A stretch of DNA of 64,000 nt from an uncultured Glaciecola sp. (GCF_937770335.1 NZ_CALJHY010000007.1:124001-188000), one strand, 5' to 3'; shown: positions 30,547 to 40,178, counted from the first letter of the stretch. Notes: generated by a model from the sequence alone, not told the origin. Program-made: numbers and translations.

Positions 30547-31299
30547 TTATTGTGGCTGACAATCCAACGATTGGCCATTTACGTCTTTGCTATCATCAGA
30601 GGCCAGATATAAATAAGTAGGCATGATATCTTCTGGCGTTTTTAATGAATCAGGCTTTTCACCCGGAAAGGCTTTTGCTCTCATCGTCGTTCTTGTTGCA
30701 CCCGGATTGATACAGTTGAACCTAAGCCCTGAATTTTTATATTCATCGGCAAGTACTTGCATCATGCCTTCAGTCGCAAACTTAGAAATACTATATGTTC
30801 CCCAATATGCGCGACCTGTTCGACCGACCGACGACGTAGTGTAAATAACCGAGGCTAACTTATTTTTCTTTAACAACGGCAATAGCGCTTGGGTCATGAA
30901 AAACTGGCTACTAAGGTTAACCTGATTAACTTCTAAGAATTCAGCTTCTTTTATTTCTTCGAAAGGACACAAATTACCAAGAATGCTGGCGTTAAACAAA
31001 ACAACATCAATTTTTTTGTACTGACCTTCGATACTAGCAACCATATCTTGGTAGTGTTTAGGCGTAGCACCTTTAAAGTCAATCGGTACGATTGTTGGAG
31101 TGATGCCACCATTTTCTATTATCGTATCATACGTACTTTCTAGCTTTGCGACGGTTCTACCCAGCAAGATAAGCTCAGCACCGTACTTTGCGAAAGTAAT
31201 AGCAGCTTGCTTACCAATGCCATCACCTGCGCCAGTAATAATAATTGTTTTATTTTGTAATGCGTTTTCTGTAATTATGTATTCTAAGTGTGATTGCAT
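30547..31299 (-). CDS. yciK: YciK-family short-chain dehydrogenase
   Basis: 250 residues. The NAD(P)-binding motif TGAGDGIGKQAA, the NAS (for NAG) motif, the Ser-Tyr-x-x-x-Lys active site (TTSSVGRTGRAYWGTYSISK) and the long shared ATEGMMQVLADEY and NCINPGATRT segments make it a YciK orthologue. The physiological substrate is unknown. In many gammaproteobacteria it sits near sohB, which is the case here: sohB lies 3 kb away with a lipase between them. Confidence 0.92.
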   Translation of the reverse strand: MQSHLEYIITENALQNKTIIITGAGDGIGKQAAITFAKYGAELILLGRTVAKLESTYDTIIENGGITPTIVPIDFKGATPKHYQDMVASIEGQYKKIDVVLFNASILGNLCPFEEIKEAEFLEVNQVNLSSQFFMTQALLPLLKKNKLASVIYTTSSVGRTGRAYWGTYSISKFATEGMMQVLADEYKNSGLRFNCINPGATRTTMRAKAFPGEKPDSLKTPEDIMPTYLYLASDDSKDVNGQSLDCQPQ

Positions 31300-31552
31300 A
31301 GTTGGACTGATTGTCGTTGGCTAATGGTTGAGAGCAGGGATGTTAACGCACTATATAGCCCGGCTAAAGCAGTTCGTGAATATTAATGCAAAATTATGTA
31401 CAAAGTATTAACAAACCTTTGCAAAGTGAACTTAAAGTCAATACTATTACATTAATTACAACTGGTCATACTTGTTAGACTATCCGCATTACCAGCGCGT
31501 GGAAATGAAATGTGTTGGGAAAATATTATCTGTAAGCAAATGGGGAAAATGA

Positions 31553-34144
31553 ATGAATAAATTATTAATTAGCACTGGTGTTTTGGCTGCGTTAGGCCTA
31601 TCTGGTTGCGGCGGTGACACACTGGAAGAGATTAGAACTGAAGCGACGCCACAAACTCCTTTTTCGCGTATCGTTTTTGACCCTGCAAATGGTAATCTGA
31701 ATATTCCAAATGACTTATTAATGCTTCCAGGAGCTGATGGATTTTTCGATTATACGCTTAATATTCCGGTTGCTGATCCTACCAACTTTGGTGATCCGCA
31801 AAACGCGTTGAATATTCTTGATGGGTGGTCTACTAACCAGCCTTTCGTGATTAACGTTGAAACGCCACCAAATACTTCTCTTAATGCTGATACGCTGAGT
31901 GCTGGCGTACATTTATATGAAGCTACGCTAGGCCTAAATCAGCAAGATGCTGATTGTGCCGCTATCCCTATTCCTAGTGCGGGCTGTAAAGTTGGCGATA
32001 AATTGACGTTCGGTGTTGATTACGTGCTTGGTCTTGCTGACAGCAACACAATTACGGTCGTTCCCCTTAAGCCTTTGAAGGCTGCTCAAGGTTATTTGTT
32101 AGTAATGACAGAAGATCTTAAGGATTCATCAGGGAAGCCGGTGAAGGGCTCATCGACATGGGACTTAGTTGCTCAGGACATTGAGACTAAACCGTTGGCA
32201 ACAGAGTCACAGCTAGGCCTACAAACATTGATAAACTTGCATTTAGGCTCATTGGATGATGCGGGTGTGCAAACTGATAACGTAACTTATGTTTCAGCAT
32301 TTACGACACAGTCAGTAACTAACGTACTCGATACCGTCAAACAACTTATGATAGCAGAATTTGCAGGACGAGCGGCTGCAGGTGATCCAACGGCAGGACA
32401 AGCGTTACCGGCTATTGTCACCAGAGACGTTGAATCTGCAAGTAACTCGATGGAAGCATTGGGTCTGGTTTCAACACAGCTTGTTGCTGGTGCGGTTCAA
32501 CAAGGTATTGCGGCCTTACCACCAGAAGCTGAAGATCTAATTGCTGCGATTAACGCCGCTGATTTTGCCTCGTTTACGACTTGTTCCGGCTTATTAGTTA
32601 GCGCAGGCGGTGGGTTTGGTAACGAAACTGCTGAAGTGAATGTTTTTGCTGCGGGGGTTTCTGTTGGTATTCTGGGCCAAGTTGGCCAATTCTGTGCGGC
32701 CAGTCGTTTTGAAGGTAATATTTCATTACCTTATTATTCAGCCATTCCTACGGCCGAAAACCCACTAGCGCCAATCAATAGCTTTTGGACATCGGCCTGT
32801 GACAGCGGTATCGTTTTAGCTAACGCCGGTGAAGTGTTAGCAGCTGCGACGGCTGGTCCAAACGCAGCATTGTGTAGCCAAGTTGGTTTGGCTGATGTAA
32901 GAATTAATGGTGAATTACTCGATCGCGATCGTAACTTAACGAAATTCAGCCCTGTCCCACAGCCGATGGGCTCAAATATGGGCTTTGAAACATTAGACGT
33001 GCAAGTAACTGTGCCTAATCCACAAGTTGCTACTGCTCTTGGTCTTACTCTTGAAAAGCCTGAGGGTGGCTGGCCTGTTGTCATCTTAGCGCATGGTATT
33101 ACGTCGCAAAAAGAAGATATGCTAGCAGTTACCGGCGCTTTATCACTCGCAGGCTTTGCTACCTTTGCTATCGACCAACCTATCCACGGTTCACGTGGGT
33201 TTGACTTAAATGGCGATGGCGTTGATGAGTTAAATGCAACAACCGTTAGCGCTACACATTATTTAAATCTAGCTGTCCTGCCTGCAGGTAGAGATAACTT
33301 GCGTCAAAGTGTTTCGGATTTATTAGGCTTAAGATTAGGCTTAAATGCGGTTGTCGATACGACAGCATCACAATCAGTTGATATTGATACATCGAATGTA
33401 TCTGTTTTTGGTGTATCTCTTGGTGCAATTACGGGCGGTAACTTTGCTTCGGTGGCTAATACGGGCTTTGAGGGTCCGTTGAGCGCTTTTGATAGTATGT
33501 TTGCGATCCAAGCTGCATCTTTGGAATCTCCAGGAGGCGGAACTGCAAACTTCTTATTAGAATCAGCAGCATTCGGCCCGCTGATTAAAGGCCTACTACT
33601 GTCGCAAGGTTCGCCAGAGTTTCAGGCTTTCTTGACTAGTACGTTTGGTACGGTTGATGTGTCAGAAGCACAATTAGTAGGTGCGGTGAATGGTTTTCTT
33701 GCCGCCTTATCGCCAGACCAGCTTGCAGGAGCAAACGCATTGTTTAATCAGTTCTCGTTTGCAGCGCAAACTATGATTGATTCAGCTGATCCAATAAACT
33801 ACTTCACAGCTTTGGCAGATAATACGCCCGTGCACATGATGACTGTGATTGGCGATGGTGGTGATAATTTGCCTGACCAAGTTATTCCCGTAACCACAGC
33901 CTTACCTTTGGCTGGCCAACAAGCGTTAGCAGATATTATGGGCTTAGAGCAAATATCTGCTACCACAGCAAGCACTTCACCCGTAAGCGGTATCGTGAAA
34001 TTTATTGAGGGCGCTCATGCAAGTAGTTTGAGTCCAGCTAGTAGTCCTGCGGTTACAGAAGAAATGCAGCGCCAAATAGCAAATTACTTTGGTTCAAGCG
34101 CAACCGCAATTGTGGTGACAAACGAAGCTGTTGTAGCTAATTAG
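31553..34144 (+). CDS. Pla-1/cef-family extracellular lipase (lipoprotein)
   Basis: 863 residues. Signal peptide with lipobox LSGC (Cys19, then Gly-Gly-Asp). The long N-terminal part and the alpha/beta-hydrolase C-terminal part match the Pla-1/cef (VolA-like) surface lipases of Vibrio, Shewanella and Alteromonas. The nucleophile elbow is GVSLG with Ser622; the oxyanion region is VVILAHGITSQKEDM; and the final EGAHASSLSP probably holds the catalytic His. Such lipoproteins release fatty acids from phospholipids outside the cell. It is monocistronic, with a terminator downstream. Confidence 0.88.
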   Translation: MNKLLISTGVLAALGLSGCGGDTLEEIRTEATPQTPFSRIVFDPANGNLNIPNDLLMLPGADGFFDYTLNIPVADPTNFGDPQNALNILDGWSTNQPFVINVETPPNTSLNADTLSAGVHLYEATLGLNQQDADCAAIPIPSAGCKVGDKLTFGVDYVLGLADSNTITVVPLKPLKAAQGYLLVMTEDLKDSSGKPVKGSSTWDLVAQDIETKPLATESQLGLQTLINLHLGSLDDAGVQTDNVTYVSAFTTQSVTNVLDTVKQLMIAEFAGRAAAGDPTAGQALPAIVTRDVESASNSMEALGLVSTQLVAGAVQQGIAALPPEAEDLIAAINAADFASFTTCSGLLVSAGGGFGNETAEVNVFAAGVSVGILGQVGQFCAASRFEGNISLPYYSAIPTAENPLAPINSFWTSACDSGIVLANAGEVLAAATAGPNAALCSQVGLADVRINGELLDRDRNLTKFSPVPQPMGSNMGFETLDVQVTVPNPQVATALGLTLEKPEGGWPVVILAHGITSQKEDMLAVTGALSLAGFATFAIDQPIHGSRGFDLNGDGVDELNATTVSATHYLNLAVLPAGRDNLRQSVSDLLGLRLGLNAVVDTTASQSVDIDTSNVSVFGVSLGAITGGNFASVANTGFEGPLSAFDSMFAIQAASLESPGGGTANFLLESAAFGPLIKGLLLSQGSPEFQAFLTSTFGTVDVSEAQLVGAVNGFLAALSPDQLAGANALFNQFSFAAQTMIDSADPINYFTALADNTPVHMMTVIGDGGDNLPDQVIPVTTALPLAGQQALADIMGLEQISATTASTSPVSGIVKFIEGAHASSLSPASSPAVTEEMQRQIANYFGSSATAIVVTNEAVVAN

Positions 34145-34176
34145 TATTATGCGTAAAAAGCGTTAAACAGTCTGAG

Positions 34177-34203
34177 AAAGCCAGCAAATTTGCTGGCTTT
34201 TTT
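34177..34203 (+). terminator. Rho-independent terminator of the lipase gene
   Basis: Stem AAAGCCAGCA / TGCTGGCTTT with a short AATT loop and a run of six T residues, 32 bases after the stop. Confidence 0.93.
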
Positions 34204-34462
34204 GTTTGCGAAACAAGCCGGAAGCATAGGTTATAGAATCCGGTTATTTAAACGAATATAACAAATGAGGGTCATGAATAATTAGATTGAATTTGTCTTT
34301 ATTCTGACTTCATAATGTATTTGTATGGTATAAAATTCCCCATTGCATGAACATAGGCATAAATAAAGTATCGACAAAATAAATGAATAGCCCTCGGGTC
34401 CTTTTGTTTTTTGTTTTAGGCCCAACATAAGGCATAGTAAATAGGGTAAACAGGAGTTAAAT
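34204..34462. other. sohB upstream region
   Basis: About 260 AT-rich bases between the lipase terminator and sohB. It should hold the sohB promoter. A long minus-strand frame covers part of it and the 5' end of sohB, but its low-complexity Phe/Ser/Cys composition mirrors the Lys/Glu-rich sohB linker and it is spurious. Confidence 0.4.
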
Positions 34463-35497
34463 TTGGAATTTTTATTTGGATATGGTTTGTTTTTGGCGAA
34501 GGCAATTACCATTGTTGTTGCCATCTTAGTCGTTGTCGGCTTAATTATTAGTATGGCAGTCAAACAGAAGCAATCAAGCGCAAGCGGTAACCTTGAATTT
34601 GAGTCTTTGTCAGAACATTTTGACGATATTAAAAGCGAAGCACAACTCGTAATCTTGGATAAAGATGAGTTGAAGAAGCTTGAGAAAGAAGAAAAGCAAA
34701 AACAGAAAAAGAACGCAAAGTCATCGAAGAAAGCCGACGAAAAGAAAAACAATATGTTCGTTTTGCATTTCAATGGTTCTATGAACGCGCAAGAAGTAGA
34801 GCAATTGCGCGAAGAAATTACAGCAATACTGTGTATTGCAACAAAAGATGATGAAGTGTTAGTCAACGTCGAGAGCGGCGGTGGCGTTGTCCACGGGTAT
34901 GGCCTTGCTGCATCTCAATTACAACGAATTAAAGACAAAGGAATTAAGCTAACCGTTAGTGTGGATAAAGTGGCTGCGAGTGGTGGCTATATGATGGCTT
35001 GCGTAGCAGATCACATTATTAGTGCTCCTTTCGCTATTATTGGTTCGATTGGTGTTATCGCTCAACTACCTAATTTTAATAAAGTATTAAAGAAAAACGA
35101 CATTGAGTTTGAACAACATACGGCTGGTAATTTTAAGCGTACGTTAACTATGTTTGGTGAGAATACAGATGAAGGTCGCACTAAATTTAAAGAAGAGATT
35201 GAAGATGTGCATGTTATGTTCAAAGACTTCGTTAAACAAAATCGTCCGGAACTTGACATTGATAAAGTAGCGACAGGTGAGTACTGGTATGGTCAGCGTG
35301 CTAAAGCATTAAATTTAGTGGATGAATTGAAAACATCAGATGACTTTTTAATGGATGCAAATAATCAGTATAGATTGTTTCATATTAAATATGCGACGAA
35401 GAAGACACTCGCTCAAAAGCTCGGCTTTTCAGCCTATCAAGCAATAGAGCAAACCTTTATGCGATTAGTAGATGCTGGTAACAAGTTATACCGTTAG
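34463..35497 (+). CDS. sohB: SohB inner-membrane signal-peptide-peptidase-like serine protease
   Basis: 344 residues. The start is TTG with AGGAG six bases upstream; the encoded MEFLFGYGLFLAKAIT aligns with the E. coli start. One N-terminal membrane helix (about 8-32), a charged Lys/Glu-rich linker (60-95), then the S49 peptidase domain with SGGGVVHGYG, the nucleophile Ser in VDKVAASGGYMMACVAD and the catalytic Lys in NFKRTLTMFGE. Degrades membrane or signal peptides; the precise role is unclear even in E. coli. Confidence 0.95.
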   Translation: MEFLFGYGLFLAKAITIVVAILVVVGLIISMAVKQKQSSASGNLEFESLSEHFDDIKSEAQLVILDKDELKKLEKEEKQKQKKNAKSSKKADEKKNNMFVLHFNGSMNAQEVEQLREEITAILCIATKDDEVLVNVESGGGVVHGYGLAASQLQRIKDKGIKLTVSVDKVAASGGYMMACVADHIISAPFAIIGSIGVIAQLPNFNKVLKKNDIEFEQHTAGNFKRTLTMFGENTDEGRTKFKEEIEDVHVMFKDFVKQNRPELDIDKVATGEYWYGQRAKALNLVDELKTSDDFLMDANNQYRLFHIKYATKKTLAQKLGFSAYQAIEQTFMRLVDAGNKLYR

Positions 35498-35522
35498 TAT
35501 AAAAAAGTAAAATGCAGATAAT

Positions 35523-35546
35523 AAAAAAGCGGCTAGGCCGCTTTTT
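35523..35546. terminator. Bidirectional terminator between sohB and the 118-aa gene
   Basis: AAAAAGCGGC TAG GCCGCTTTTT: a 10-bp stem with 3-base loop and T-runs on both strands, between convergent genes. Just beyond it, TAAGCATAGGT occurs twice about 20 bases apart. Confidence 0.93.
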
Positions 35547-35593
35547 CAATTATTAACCTAAGCATAGGTTACGTTAAGCATAGGTCAGTGCCG

Positions 35594-35950
35594 CTATCTA
35601 GGTGCTTTGGCACCTGGATTAGTATCTTGAATTTGCTTAGTGTAAAAGTCTTTTACTGAAAAACTGGAAGCTGACTTTTTAGCCTTTGTCTTAGCTGGTG
35701 CTTTTGGTTTTGCCGCTTTCGGCTTCTCTATTTTAGCTTCTTTCGCAGGTTTTTCTGCTTTTGCCTTTTTAGGAGCAGGCGCCGAGCCCATGTTATCGGC
35801 CATTTCGTCTAGTTGTGCCAAACGAATGTTTTTACCACCATCGACACTGTACCAACCACCTTTAGCTTCGATTGTTGGTGCTTTACCGTTTGCCGCTTCG
35901 TAAGCCGCTGTGAATTTTGCTAAAACGCTGTCTTTGTCTAATTTGCTCAT
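35594..35950 (-). CDS. Small basic protein with Lys/Ala/Pro-rich tail
   Basis: 118 residues. Residues 1-52 form a small ordered domain (KDSVLAKFTAAYEAANGKAPTIEAKGGWYSVDGG...RLAQLDEMADNM). Residues 55-95 are a low-complexity KPAKEAKIEKPKAAKPKAPAK tail like histone H1 or the C-terminal tails of some nucleoid proteins. A short ordered end, SVKDFYTKQIQDTNPGAK, follows. I do not recognise a named family; DNA or RNA binding is a guess from the tail composition. It is monocistronic and convergent with sohB, with the ATG and an upstream promoter region of its own. Confidence 0.75.
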   Translation of the reverse strand: MSKLDKDSVLAKFTAAYEAANGKAPTIEAKGGWYSVDGGKNIRLAQLDEMADNMGSAPAPKKAKAEKPAKEAKIEKPKAAKPKAPAKTKAKKSASSFSVKDFYTKQIQDTNPGAKAPR

Positions 35951-36040
35951 ACTTCTTATGAACCCTTTTTATTATAGTAATGTTAATATACCTTTTTTAT
36001 ATCAAATGTCTAATTTGAGTGTTTTGGAGATATATTTTTT

Positions 36041-36799
36041 GTGAAAAGACATGAATTTATTACATTAATTGACGATTTACTGCTTCCAAACGCAATTAAT
36101 GATTATTGTCCCAATGGGCTACAAGTGGAAGGCTCAGACCAGATTACAAAAGTAATTACGGGTGTTACAGCATCTCAAGCGTTGATTGATGAAGCAATCA
36201 AGCGCAATGCGGATTGTATTTTGGTACATCACGGTTATTTTTGGAAGGGTGAGTCACAGCCAATTACGGGCATAAAGATGCGCCGTATTAAATCACTTTT
36301 GACGCACAATATTAATTTACTCGCTTATCATTTACCCATTGATATACACCCAACACTCGGTAACAACGCGCAATTAGGTAATATATTAAATGTGAGTGAT
36401 ATCCGGTCTCATTCTTCTTTAAAGCCAAGTGGCATTGTTATGTTCGGAGAGTTGGCAGTTGAAATTGATGCGACAAGCTTTCAAAAACAAATAATGACAG
36501 CATTACATCGAGATGTATTACATGTGAGTGGAAGTTCCAATAAACTAATAAATCGAGTTGCTTGGTGCACAGGTGGAGGTCAAGGGTATATTGATGCTTG
36601 CGCAGAGTTAGGTATTGATGCTTTCATTTCTGGCGAAATATCAGAGCAAACTACGCATAGCGCGAGAGAGCTCGATATTCATTATTTTGCTGCGGGTCAC
36701 CATGCTACTGAACGTTATGGTGTTAAAGCCTTAGGTGAGTATCTAAATGAGACATGTGGAATTGATGTTGAGTTTGTGGATATTCATAACCCAGCATAA
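36041..36799 (+). CDS. Nif3-like dinuclear metal centre protein (YbgI family)
   Basis: 252 residues starting at GTG. The family motifs are clear: NDYCPNGLQVEG, the metal-binding LVHHGYFW, YHLPIDIHPTLGNNAQL, and the C-terminal GEISEQTTHSARE and FAAGHHATERYGVKAL. E. coli YbgI forms a hexameric toroid with two metal ions per subunit; its biochemical role is unsettled and the old name GTP cyclohydrolase I type 2 is not supported by activity. It is followed after 132 bases by cmoM. Confidence 0.92.
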   Translation: MKRHEFITLIDDLLLPNAINDYCPNGLQVEGSDQITKVITGVTASQALIDEAIKRNADCILVHHGYFWKGESQPITGIKMRRIKSLLTHNINLLAYHLPIDIHPTLGNNAQLGNILNVSDIRSHSSLKPSGIVMFGELAVEIDATSFQKQIMTALHRDVLHVSGSSNKLINRVAWCTGGGQGYIDACAELGIDAFISGEISEQTTHSARELDIHYFAAGHHATERYGVKALGEYLNETCGIDVEFVDIHNPA

Positions 36800-36931
36800 C
36801 GTCAGTGTTGAGGTGGCTATTGCACAATAGGTGTTTAACCCTTTGGTATTGTTTTGCAAGCATCGATAATAGTTTGCTAAAATTACGTTTCATAAAACCT
36901 TTATGTCGACAGTAGGCGTGCAAGATATAAC

Positions 36932-37708
36932 ATGAAAGAAAGAAAAATAGTTACGCCAACAGATACATTTTTCAATGGTATTGCCAATAAATTTGATAAT
37001 AATATATATGGCACGACCAAAGGGCGTTTGCGTCATCAGGTATTACTGCATTATTTGTCAGGGTTAATTAATTCAAAAATACCTTGCGATGTATTAGATG
37101 CCGGGGGCGGGACAGGAATGATGTCACTAGAGTTCGCCAAAGCTGGCCATAACGTCACTCTTTGCGATGGCTCAGAAGAAGTGCTCGATATTGCTAAGCA
37201 ACGCTTGGTAGATACAACAAATACGCGCATTGAAAAAATAGACATATTGTCACTCAACTATCCTCAAAAATTTGATCTCATACTTTGCCATGCAGTGCTC
37301 GAATGGGTGCAGGAACCCCTTGTAATTATCGATAAATTATTTACTCAATTGCGCAAGGATGGGCGATTATCGTTAAGTTTCTTTAATCGCGATGCCGCTT
37401 TATTTAATAACGCTATTTGGGGGAATTTTGACTATATTGACGCTGGCCTCAAGGCGCGTAATCAAGTCAGACTAAACCCTCATAACGCGCAACGTCCCAA
37501 CGATATTATTCAATATATTAACGACAAGTATCCAACCTACACAATTGAGCATAAAGCAGGGGTGCGTTGTTTTCATGATTATTTGCAAGACCGCAATAAA
37601 CAAGTCGTCGAGTATGACAAAATACTTGCATTAGAAATGAAATATGGGGCAACCGAGCCCTACATGTGGCTCGGTAAGTACTTTCATTTAATTATTCAGA
37701 AAGGCTAA
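36932..37708 (+). CDS. cmoM: tRNA 5-carboxymethoxyuridine methyltransferase CmoM
   Basis: 258 residues. SAM-dependent methyltransferase that converts cmo5U34 to mcmo5U34 in tRNA. Strong collinear match to E. coli CmoM (formerly SmtA): IANKFDNNIYGTTKGRLR, the SAM motif VLDAGGGTGMMSLEFAKAGHNVTLCD, FDLILCHAVLEWVQEP, GNFDYIDAG and GVRCFHDYL. No cmoA or cmoB is in the window. It ends close to the opposing glutathione peroxidase gene with a hairpin between. Confidence 0.93.
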   Translation: MKERKIVTPTDTFFNGIANKFDNNIYGTTKGRLRHQVLLHYLSGLINSKIPCDVLDAGGGTGMMSLEFAKAGHNVTLCDGSEEVLDIAKQRLVDTTNTRIEKIDILSLNYPQKFDLILCHAVLEWVQEPLVIIDKLFTQLRKDGRLSLSFFNRDAALFNNAIWGNFDYIDAGLKARNQVRLNPHNAQRPNDIIQYINDKYPTYTIEHKAGVRCFHDYLQDRNKQVVEYDKILALEMKYGATEPYMWLGKYFHLIIQKG

Positions 37709-37714
37709 ATAAGC

Positions 37715-37733
37715 TGAGCCTGAAATAGGCTCA
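37715..37733. terminator. Hairpin between convergent cmoM and glutathione peroxidase genes
   Basis: TGAGCCT GAAAT AGGCTCA: a perfect 7-bp stem in the 31-base gap between convergent stops. No proper T-run, so termination efficiency is uncertain. Confidence 0.6.
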
Positions 37734-37739
37734 TGCAAA

Positions 37740-38228
37740 TTAGGCTGTTAACGCAGCAGTGATGTCGGCTTCAATCTGCTCAGGCTTAGTAGTTGGACTA
37801 TAGCGTTTCAGAACCTTTCCTTGTTTGTTCACCAAAAATTTAGTGAAATTCCATTTGATTCTTTTACTACCTAAAACACCAGGTGCAGCGTCTTTTAATA
37901 GCTTGTAAATGGGTGCTGAGTTGTCGCCATTAACCTCTACTTTTTTAGAAAGAGGAAAGGATAGGTTGAATCGCATTTCGCAAAACTGTGCAATGTCGTT
38001 ATCCGTACCCGGCTCTTGATGACCAAATTGGTCACAAGGAAAGCCAATGACCTCAAGCCCACTTTCTTTATGTTTTTTGTATAAAGCTTCCAAACCATCA
38101 TACTGCGGTGTAAATCCGCATTTGCTTGCAGTGTTAACAATAAGGACTACTTTGCCTTCATACTGCTTAAATGGGACTGTGTCACCGTTATTAGCGACGT
38201 AATCTAAGTCATAAAATGTGTTAGCCAT
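37740..38228 (-). CDS. Glutathione peroxidase family protein (thioredoxin-dependent type likely)
   Basis: 162 residues. Reduces hydroperoxides. The peroxidatic cysteine C37 sits in VNTASKCGFTPQY, and the second half of the signature, GFPCDQFGHQEPG, gives C65 and Q67; the catalytic Trp-Asn is in IKWNFTKFLV. The cysteine (not selenocysteine) active site and the C65 resemble bacterial BtuE-type enzymes. It is monocistronic. Confidence 0.93.
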   Translation of the reverse strand: MANTFYDLDYVANNGDTVPFKQYEGKVVLIVNTASKCGFTPQYDGLEALYKKHKESGLEVIGFPCDQFGHQEPGTDNDIAQFCEMRFNLSFPLSKKVEVNGDNSAPIYKLLKDAAPGVLGSKRIKWNFTKFLVNKQGKVLKRYSPTTKPEQIEADITAALTA

Positions 38229-38312
38229 ATTATTCTCTCAATAAAGTATTTTATGTATTGTAACAGCGAGTGAATAATAGTCAGTAACTTAGCGCTAATA
38301 TAATGAATTTTT

Positions 38313-39971
38313 TTAAACAATATTTTCTGATAAATGCTCTGCGTAATTAGGCATGCTATACGCATCAGGAAAATCGTTTATCTTTTTCCTAATTAAGTTA
38401 TAACGTTTGCGGTTGGACTTAGATAAATTTTTGTCCTTCAATTCGTCTACTAAGGCTAAGGTCTGTTGGTCTTTATATTCGGCCTTTTTAATATCACTTA
38501 AACACTGTAACAAATTAAGCGTAAAAGCCGGGACGCTAGCATTCAATTGGCGTGCTTTATAAAATAACTCTATAGCATCGTTTAGTTGATTGCCGAGATA
38601 GAAAACCATCCCCTGATCGTTAACACGTTTCGCCTTTTCTTCTGTCAGACCTAGAGACTTTTCTGTCTGTAAAATAAGACTATCTGCTAATAGCTGATCA
38701 ATTTGGTCATCCTTAGCTGATAATTTTCGATCAACCTCACTCCAAATTTCACGTGCTTTGTCATCTTTACCCAATCCAAACCAAACTTTAATCGCATCTA
38801 CCATGGTTGCTAGTTTTGCGCTTTTAGCATCTGCGACTGTTTTGTCTAAAATAATCCGTTCAGCTTTTTGTGTATCGCCTTCCAATATACAAGCGAAAGC
38901 AAGCATAAAGTCACGTTGATGTTGTGTTTGATTATCCAGAATGCTGCGACTAGCGTTTCCAATAAGGCATTTAGCGGCATGTAGTCTGGGTGCCCGCTCA
39001 TTCATTGCAGAATTTTCAGCCAGTTGTAAATGATACCGAGCGAGTTCAATAGTGTACTCGTCAAAGCGTTCCTTTACGGTAAAGTTGCTTTGTCGTTTTT
39101 TTTCTAATAGCCTAATCGCTTCATCACTGCGGTCTTGCATTTTATAAGCTAGCACTTTCAGCTTAGTGGCTGGAATGGTGAGGTCATTTTCTTTTATATT
39201 GTCGAGAATTTTCTCTGCTAAACCATAGTTCTCTTTGCCAATTTCAACACAAGCCATCCATTCATAAGCTTTGTCTTTGGTTAATTGCTCGTTAATAAGG
39301 CTATCGAGCATGTTTTGGCAATGACGCCATTGTCCAGACAAAAATTCACTCTTTATGAGCCCCCAATGCGCCCATAAGACATTAGATGAACGTTCTAGTA
39401 TGCTTTGATAGAGGGTTCGCGCTTCAGTGTAACGTTGCTCACCTATCAATAAGCGGCCCTTGAGCTTGATAAAGTCAGCGCGCTCGCGTTTACTCAATGT
39501 ACCTTGAAGCGCATCCTCAATGAACTTAAGTGCTTTTGTCGGCTGTTCATTATCTAAATATTCGAGTGCTGGTTTTATTTTTAAGCGAACGCTTAGATAA
39601 TGACTAATGGACGTGTGCAGTGTCTTTATAGTGTATGGCTTGATAATTAGGACGTCAGGATGAATATCTAAAATTTGACTAATTGTCTGGGGTAAGCGGT
39701 CTGATGTTAAAAATACAATACCCATCGAAGGTTTGAGCAGTTTTGCTTCTGTCAAATACTGTATCCATTCAACTCCATTTTTGTTTTGCCCTAAGTGAAA
39801 ATCTATTACAATAAAATCAAAGTCTATTGTCCGTAAGCCATTTCTAAGTTCTTTGCCATTTGTATAACTTGCAATATCAAACTCACCCATAGACATTAAA
39901 TGGCTGCGAAGGTTTAGGCGAGCAGTCGTGTTGTCCTCAACTATCGCTATTTTGATTTTATACTTTGTCAT
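38313..39971 (-). CDS. Response regulator receiver domain fused to TPR repeats
   Basis: 552 residues. Receiver domain at 1-130 with the acidic pair E12-D13, phosphoacceptor D57 (VIDFHLG), T/S in FLTSDR and the conserved Lys in IIKPY. The rest (about 135-550) is a helical superhelix with several TPR-like pairs and no DNA-binding or enzymatic domain, so output is probably protein-protein. I set the start at the ATG at 39971, with AGGA 7 bases upstream, rather than the GTG two codons earlier. No histidine kinase is adjacent, so it is an orphan; similar receiver-TPR proteins are common in Shewanella and Vibrio, with roles in signalling networks. Confidence 0.85.
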   Translation of the reverse strand: MTKYKIKIAIVEDNTTARLNLRSHLMSMGEFDIASYTNGKELRNGLRTIDFDFIVIDFHLGQNKNGVEWIQYLTEAKLLKPSMGIVFLTSDRLPQTISQILDIHPDVLIIKPYTIKTLHTSISHYLSVRLKIKPALEYLDNEQPTKALKFIEDALQGTLSKRERADFIKLKGRLLIGEQRYTEARTLYQSILERSSNVLWAHWGLIKSEFLSGQWRHCQNMLDSLINEQLTKDKAYEWMACVEIGKENYGLAEKILDNIKENDLTIPATKLKVLAYKMQDRSDEAIRLLEKKRQSNFTVKERFDEYTIELARYHLQLAENSAMNERAPRLHAAKCLIGNASRSILDNQTQHQRDFMLAFACILEGDTQKAERIILDKTVADAKSAKLATMVDAIKVWFGLGKDDKAREIWSEVDRKLSAKDDQIDQLLADSLILQTEKSLGLTEEKAKRVNDQGMVFYLGNQLNDAIELFYKARQLNASVPAFTLNLLQCLSDIKKAEYKDQQTLALVDELKDKNLSKSNRKRYNLIRKKINDFPDAYSMPNYAEHLSENIV

Positions 39972-40160
39972 ATCCACTTCCTATTTTGGATCATTACGAC
40001 AGCTTATCAATTGGTGCCTAAAGTTGCATTCTTGTTGAGTGAATTTCACCCTGTTTTTGGGTATGTGATAAAATACATAGGTCTTTGGGTTTCTATAAAT
40101 ACTGTGATAGACAATCGTTTTGTAACAATAACTTTACAATAAAGAACCTGCTCGACTATA

Positions 40161-40178
40161 CTTGACGTTTACGTAAAG
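40161..40178 (+). promoter_or_regulatory. Candidate LiuR-type operator upstream of mmsA
   Basis: An 18-bp imperfect palindrome, CTTGACGTTTACGTAAAG, lies 58 bases before the mmsA ATG. The half-sites CTTKACGT and ACGTMAAG mirror each other. I recall this pattern as that of LiuR, the MerR-family repressor of branched-chain amino acid degradation in gammaproteobacteria. The assignment is by memory of the motif and by the catabolic genes downstream. Confidence 0.45.

Noticed and set aside
34282-34866. Long minus-strand frame opposite the 5' half of sohB
   Set aside because: Its Phe/Ser/Cys-rich composition is the mirror of the Lys/Glu-rich SohB linker, it has no ribosome binding site, and it covers an unmistakable sohB reading frame.
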